This document shows, piece after piece, positions 60,925 to 64,000 of a stretch of DNA of 64,000 bases. Under the pieces are notes generated by a model. That model saw only the letters and a list, made by a program, of their open reading frames with translations, did no database searches and was not told the DNA's origin. Numbering within the stretch: position 1 is the first letter of the stretch; each line of letters starts with the position of its first letter. A program made the translations under genes and the position numbers. Source of the DNA: CALDTK01 sp041744755 (GTDB lineage Bacteria; Bacteroidota; Bacteroidia; Chitinophagales; Saprospiraceae); contig JBGTKC010000087.1 in NCBI GenBank assembly GCA_041744755.1, forward strand, positions 1 through 64,000. The letters run 5' to 3'.

Positions 60925-61347
60925 ATGTCGGACGAGCACACGGAACTTCCAGCAGATCTACAACGACAGCTCGCAGCTATCGAACGCGCGGCTAATGAAA
61001 TGTCCGCCGGCGCGCTCGTGAAAGAGGCGTTCGACTTGCCCGCTGTACCGCGTAGACCGTTGCCGAATACCCCCGCCCTGCACGCCTTCCGCACCCAACT
61101 CAGGGGCGCGAGCCGCGAGGCCGTTCGCGTGAGGGACGTTTCGCTCTGGGTTATCGTCATCGGTTTGGGGCTCGCCGGGATCGGGATTGCCGTGTTGCGA
61201 CTTGAATTCGTCTGGGTCGGCTTGTTGGCGTTAATCGCCAGCGGATTCGTGATCGGTTTTTCGGCGATCGCGCTATACAAAGCCAACGAACGAGTACAGG
61301 ATGCCGCGCGACAGCTCGAGCGACACAGTTTGCGCGAGCGAAATTAG
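60925..61347 (+). CDS. Hypothetical membrane protein
   Basis: 140 residues from MSDEHTELPADLQRQL. A soluble N-terminal half with a charged helix is followed by two hydrophobic helices (about 73-92 and 95-115) and a charged C-terminal helix. Family not recognised. Divergent from the lipoprotein gene with about 31 bp between starts; 55 bp before the next plus-strand gene, so the two may share a transcript. Confidence 0.6.
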   Translation: MSDEHTELPADLQRQLAAIERAANEMSAGALVKEAFDLPAVPRRPLPNTPALHAFRTQLRGASREAVRVRDVSLWVIVIGLGLAGIGIAVLRLEFVWVGLLALIASGFVIGFSAIALYKANERVQDAARQLERHSLRERN

Positions 61348-61402
61348 GCTCGCTGTACTTCGGGTATGAACCTTTTTCGATGGTCCGGCAATACTTTCGG
61401 TA

Positions 61403-61687
61403 ATGTCAAGCAATCCCGAAGCCGACCCGCAGCCCGAATCCCACAAGTATAACGACGTGGAGATTACCGAAGAACTCCTTTGGCGCTTCATCGACGGCGA
61501 CTTACCCGACGAAGAGGAAGACCTCGTGGCCGAAGCTATCGCCGACGACGAGGTGATCGGTAATCTTTACCTAGAGCTGCTCGAAACCCACGACCAATTC
61601 GCAGGCTTCTTCAAGGACCGTCAGAAGGAGCAGGGGGCTACTTCCTTCAGTACCATGCTCGGTACGATGAACGACACCGCCAATTAG
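61403..61687 (+). CDS. Small acidic protein, anti-sigma-like segment
   Basis: 94 residues, strongly acidic, with no membrane segment. The stretch EELLWRFIDGDLPDEEEDLV and the following AEAIADDEVIGNLYLELLET resemble the N-terminal helices of anti-sigma factors or zf-HC2-like proteins but no zinc ligands remain. Function unknown. It is the downstream partner of the membrane protein gene. Confidence 0.6.
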   Translation: MSSNPEADPQPESHKYNDVEITEELLWRFIDGDLPDEEEDLVAEAIADDEVIGNLYLELLETHDQFAGFFKDRQKEQGATSFSTMLGTMNDTAN

Positions 61688-61806
61688 CGTGACGGCATTG
61701 CACTCGAGCGACCTGTAACGACCCGGCCCGAGGCTCGATCACTACTTCGGCCTCTCATGTGCCCGCGCTTAGGACCTTTAGTGTACAGAACGTTTACGGC
61801 TCGACC

Positions 61807-63141
61807 TCAACTACGAAACCCGAGACGAGCGGCCACACCTGCGCTGAAACGCGAGGTGCTTCCATCGTACACTAGACTTCCGTTTACATACGTAGCGGTC
61901 ACGCTACCCGGAAAGCTGTGACCAGCGAAAGGGCTCCAGCCACATTTGCTATAGAGATTACGCTCGTCGACGACGGTCGGACTGATCGGATCAAAAACGA
62001 CCAAGTCTGCAGCGTAACCCTCCCTCAAGTACCCTCGGTCGACGATGTCAAAGCAGTCCGCCACGGCGTGACACATTTTCTCGACCAGCTTCGGCCAGTC
62101 AAATCGACCAGCGCGACGGGCTTCGTCCATCATGAGTAGACTGTGCTGTACCAGTGGCACCCCACCTGGGGCTTCCCAGTAGTGGGCAGCCTTCTCGGCC
62201 ACGGTGTGCGGAGCGTGGTCGGTAGCGATCACGTCGATGCGGTCGGCGAGCAGCCCAGCCCAAATGGCGTCGCGGTCGCTGGCCTCCTTTACGGCGGGAT
62301 TGCACTTGAGTCCGTTGCCCAGCGCCGCGTAGTCCTCCCGCGCGAAGCGCAAGTGGTGGACGCACGCCTCGGCGGTGATTCGTTTGCCCCGCACTGGCCC
62401 CGCTGCGAACAGGTCAACCTCGCCGGCCGTAGTGATGTGTAGTACGTGAAGTCGGGTGTCGTGGGTCTTGGCGAGGGCCACCGCATAGCTACTTGACTTA
62501 TAGCAGCCCTCACGGGGCCGTACGACGGGGTGGTCGTAGGCGGTGGCATTCTGGCCTTTCGCGGCTAGGACCCGTAAGGTGGCCTCGCGCACGGTGGCCT
62601 CGTCCTCGCAGTGCGTGGCGACCAACGTGGGGGCCTCGGCAAATAGCGATTCGAGGGTCCGCGGGTCGTCGACGAGCATATTGCCAGTCGAAGAGCCCAT
62701 AAACGCTTTAATGCCGCAGACGGTACGCGGGTCGGTGGAGAGGACCTCGGCTAGGTTGTCGTTACTCACCCCCATGTAGAAGCTGTAGTTGACCGCAGAT
62801 TTCGCTGCCGCCAAAACGTAACGCTCCCCGAGCAGCGCCTGCGTGAGGGAGGCGGGCTTTACGTTAGGCATATCCATAAAACTGGTCGTCCCTCCGGCGG
62901 CGGCCGCGAGCGACTCGGTGGCGAGGTCGGCCTTGTGCGTGAGGCCGGGTTCGCGGAAGTGGACCTGGTCGTCGATGACGCCGGGCATGAGGATCTTGCC
63001 CTTGAGATCGATGGTGGTGGCACCGGCGGCCGAAACCCGCGGCCCCACCTCCGCGATCAGTCGCCCGTCCATCGAGAGCTCACCCTCGTACAGCCGGCCT
63101 TCGTTGACGATTAGTGCGTTCGTGAAGCGTGTTTTGCCCAT
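61807..63141 (-). CDS. pyrC: Dihydroorotase
   Basis: 444 residues from MGKTRFTNALIVNEGR. Metal motif region GVIDDQVHFREPGLTHKADL (Gln-Val-His form usual for this phylum), carboxylated Lys in CGIKAFMGSSTGN, THCEDE, LHVLHITTAGE and the catalytic IATDHAPHT are all present, unlike in the homologue at 39348. It closes carbamoyl-aspartate to dihydroorotate in pyrimidine synthesis. Divergent from purK. Confidence 0.9.
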   Translation of the reverse strand: MGKTRFTNALIVNEGRLYEGELSMDGRLIAEVGPRVSAAGATTIDLKGKILMPGVIDDQVHFREPGLTHKADLATESLAAAAGGTTSFMDMPNVKPASLTQALLGERYVLAAAKSAVNYSFYMGVSNDNLAEVLSTDPRTVCGIKAFMGSSTGNMLVDDPRTLESLFAEAPTLVATHCEDEATVREATLRVLAAKGQNATAYDHPVVRPREGCYKSSSYAVALAKTHDTRLHVLHITTAGEVDLFAAGPVRGKRITAEACVHHLRFAREDYAALGNGLKCNPAVKEASDRDAIWAGLLADRIDVIATDHAPHTVAEKAAHYWEAPGGVPLVQHSLLMMDEARRAGRFDWPKLVEKMCHAVADCFDIVDRGYLREGYAADLVVFDPISPTVVDERNLYSKCGWSPFAGHSFPGSVTATYVNGSLVYDGSTSRFSAGVAARLGFRS

Positions 63142-63253
63142 AAGGGCGAAAATACCCGACCTAGGATACAGACACGCCCCCCAATCGCCAGGAGCTTTGC
63201 CCAACGCAAGTAGCTCATGGCAATTGCGGATTTTACTGTGTGTCCTTTCCGAC

Positions 63254-63279
63254 GACTGCCCCTACCTGTAGGGGCAGTC
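63254..63279 (+). promoter_or_regulatory. Strong hairpin in the purK leader
   Basis: GACTGCCCCT and AGGGGCAGTC form a perfect 10-bp stem with a 6-nt loop (up to 12 bp with a 2-nt loop), followed by GTTTGCTTGTG, 48 bp before the purK start. It could be an attenuator or the end of a short leader RNA. No known purine riboswitch core is visible. Confidence 0.5.
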
Positions 63280-63326
63280 GTTTGCTTGTGTGGGAATGTG
63301 GCAGCGGTCGCGCATCTTGCGCACCG

Positions 63327-64000
63327 ATGCAGCAGGCCCCCCACAAGCTTACCATTGCCGTCCTCGGGGGCGGACAGCTCGGCAGCATGATGGCGGAGGC
63401 TGCGCAACCGTTGCGCCTGCGGGTCCATTGCCTGGATTCCGACGCGGCCGCCCCGGCGAGCTATAATGCCGCTGCCTTTGCCGAGGGCGACATCCGCGAC
63501 GCCCGCACCGTGGAGGCCTTCGGGCGCCACGCCGACGTGGTGACGATTGAGATCGAAAATGTCAGCACGGAGGGGATGCGCCGCCTGCGTGAGGACCACG
63601 GTCGGCGGGTGTGCCCGAGTCCGGAAGCCTTAGCCATCATTCAGGATAAGGGACTACAAAAAGAGCACTTCCGACAACACCAGGTGCCGACCGCGCCATT
63701 CGAATTATACACCGACGAGGCGAACCTCCGTGCCCGGGTTGGGACGGGTGACCTCCCCTACCCCTTTGTCCAGAAGACGCGCACCGGCGGTTACGACGGC
63801 AGGGGAGTGGCGATCGTCCGCGACGAACGCGATCTACATCAACTCCTTCCGGGTCCTAGCCTCACGGAGCCGCTCGTAGCGTACACTAAGGAGTTGGCTG
63901 TAGTCGTGGCGCGCCGTGCTGCGGGTGAAGTCCGCAGCTTTCCGGTTGTTGAAATGGACTTTGATCCGCAGCAAAATTTGGTCGTGCAACTGCTGTCACC
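63327..64000 (+). CDS. purK: 5-(carboxyamino)imidazole ribonucleotide synthase PurK, partial
   Basis: 224 residues visible, cut by the right edge; the family has about 370-390. Start MQQAPHKLTIAVLGGGQLGS carries the N-terminal nucleotide-binding glycine motif. TIEIENVSTEG and the ATP-grasp segment PFVQKTRTGGYDGRGV are typical. It carboxylates aminoimidazole ribonucleotide using ATP and bicarbonate in purine synthesis. Confidence 0.93.
   Translation, partial: MQQAPHKLTIAVLGGGQLGSMMAEAAQPLRLRVHCLDSDAAAPASYNAAAFAEGDIRDARTVEAFGRHADVVTIEIENVSTEGMRRLREDHGRRVCPSPEALAIIQDKGLQKEHFRQHQVPTAPFELYTDEANLRARVGTGDLPYPFVQKTRTGGYDGRGVAIVRDERDLHQLLPGPSLTEPLVAYTKELAVVVARRAAGEVRSFPVVEMDFDPQQNLVVQLLS

Noticed and set aside
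1..64000. CRISPR arrays, prophage, integrases, transposases
   Set aside because: No regularly spaced direct repeats and no recombinase or phage gene was found anywhere in the window.

Overview
The window is GC-rich chromosomal DNA (about 60% GC by eye) from a member of the Bacteroidota, probably a gliding, T9SS-bearing lineage such as Saprospiria/Lewinella-like bacteria (the lineage is inference). Evidence for the phylum: a gldA-gldF-gldG cluster, SecD and SecF fused in one protein, DUF4199, DUF1573, DUF4159, DUF547 and WG-repeat proteins, many lipoproteins, remnants of a T9SS C-terminal sorting domain, and TAnnTTTG-type -7 boxes before a tRNA gene and trxB. No CRISPR array, rRNA, prophage or intact insertion sequence was seen; this is a core and housekeeping region with one exopolysaccharide operon.

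Layout. 1-11 kb: WG-repeat protein (cut by the left edge), TlpA-like lipid/thiol protein, a small hypothetical protein, then a tightly coupled minus-strand operon gldA-gldF-gldG-DUF4340-zinc phospholipase, then a DUF547 lipoprotein coupled to an FAD oxidoreductase, and a BON-LysM protein. 11-19 kb: secDF, gamma-glutamyltransferase, a decayed T9SS-sorted gene with an AT-rich island, mltA and a small membrane protein. 19-30 kb: rsmE/DUF4159, rseP, mnmA-lipoprotein-rimM, DUF1573-yajC-ybbR, aroK, a flavin reductase, trxB and fbaA. 30-42.7 kb: leuS, tRNA-His, a lipoprotein, tRNA-Ser, queE, a methyltransferase, a DUF2027/Smr protein, and a minus-strand run from a BatA/vWA protein through a metal-ligand-less dihydroorotase homologue, two DUF4199 membrane proteins and a GT2 glycosyltransferase to GmhB.

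43.0-50.3 kb is a plus-strand exopolysaccharide operon (Wzz/kinase-like, flippase, glycosyltransferase, an unlisted 35-residue membrane peptide, O-antigen-ligase/polymerase, TolC-like). 50.3-59.2 kb is a minus-strand glycogen/trehalose operon glgX-treZ-treY-glgX, in which debranching enzymes flank the two enzymes that convert malto-oligosaccharide ends to trehalose. Two tRNA-Leu genes, an acetyltransferase, two hypothetical membrane or secreted proteins, an acidic small protein, dihydroorotase pyrC and the start of purK follow to the right edge.

The most unusual signal is not a gene. A 14-15 base element, (G)TTTT followed by a 3-bp stem closed by C-G and a GNAA tetraloop, occurs 25 times in the window by hand count, on both strands, in several reading frames of unrelated genes and between genes. 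The stem covaries (GGC/GCC, GCC/GGC, GAC/GTC) while TTTT and GNAA stay fixed. A chance expectation is far below one copy. It behaves like a dispersed genome-wide DNA signal such as an uptake sequence or a protein-binding hairpin, and I know of no described element with this form.
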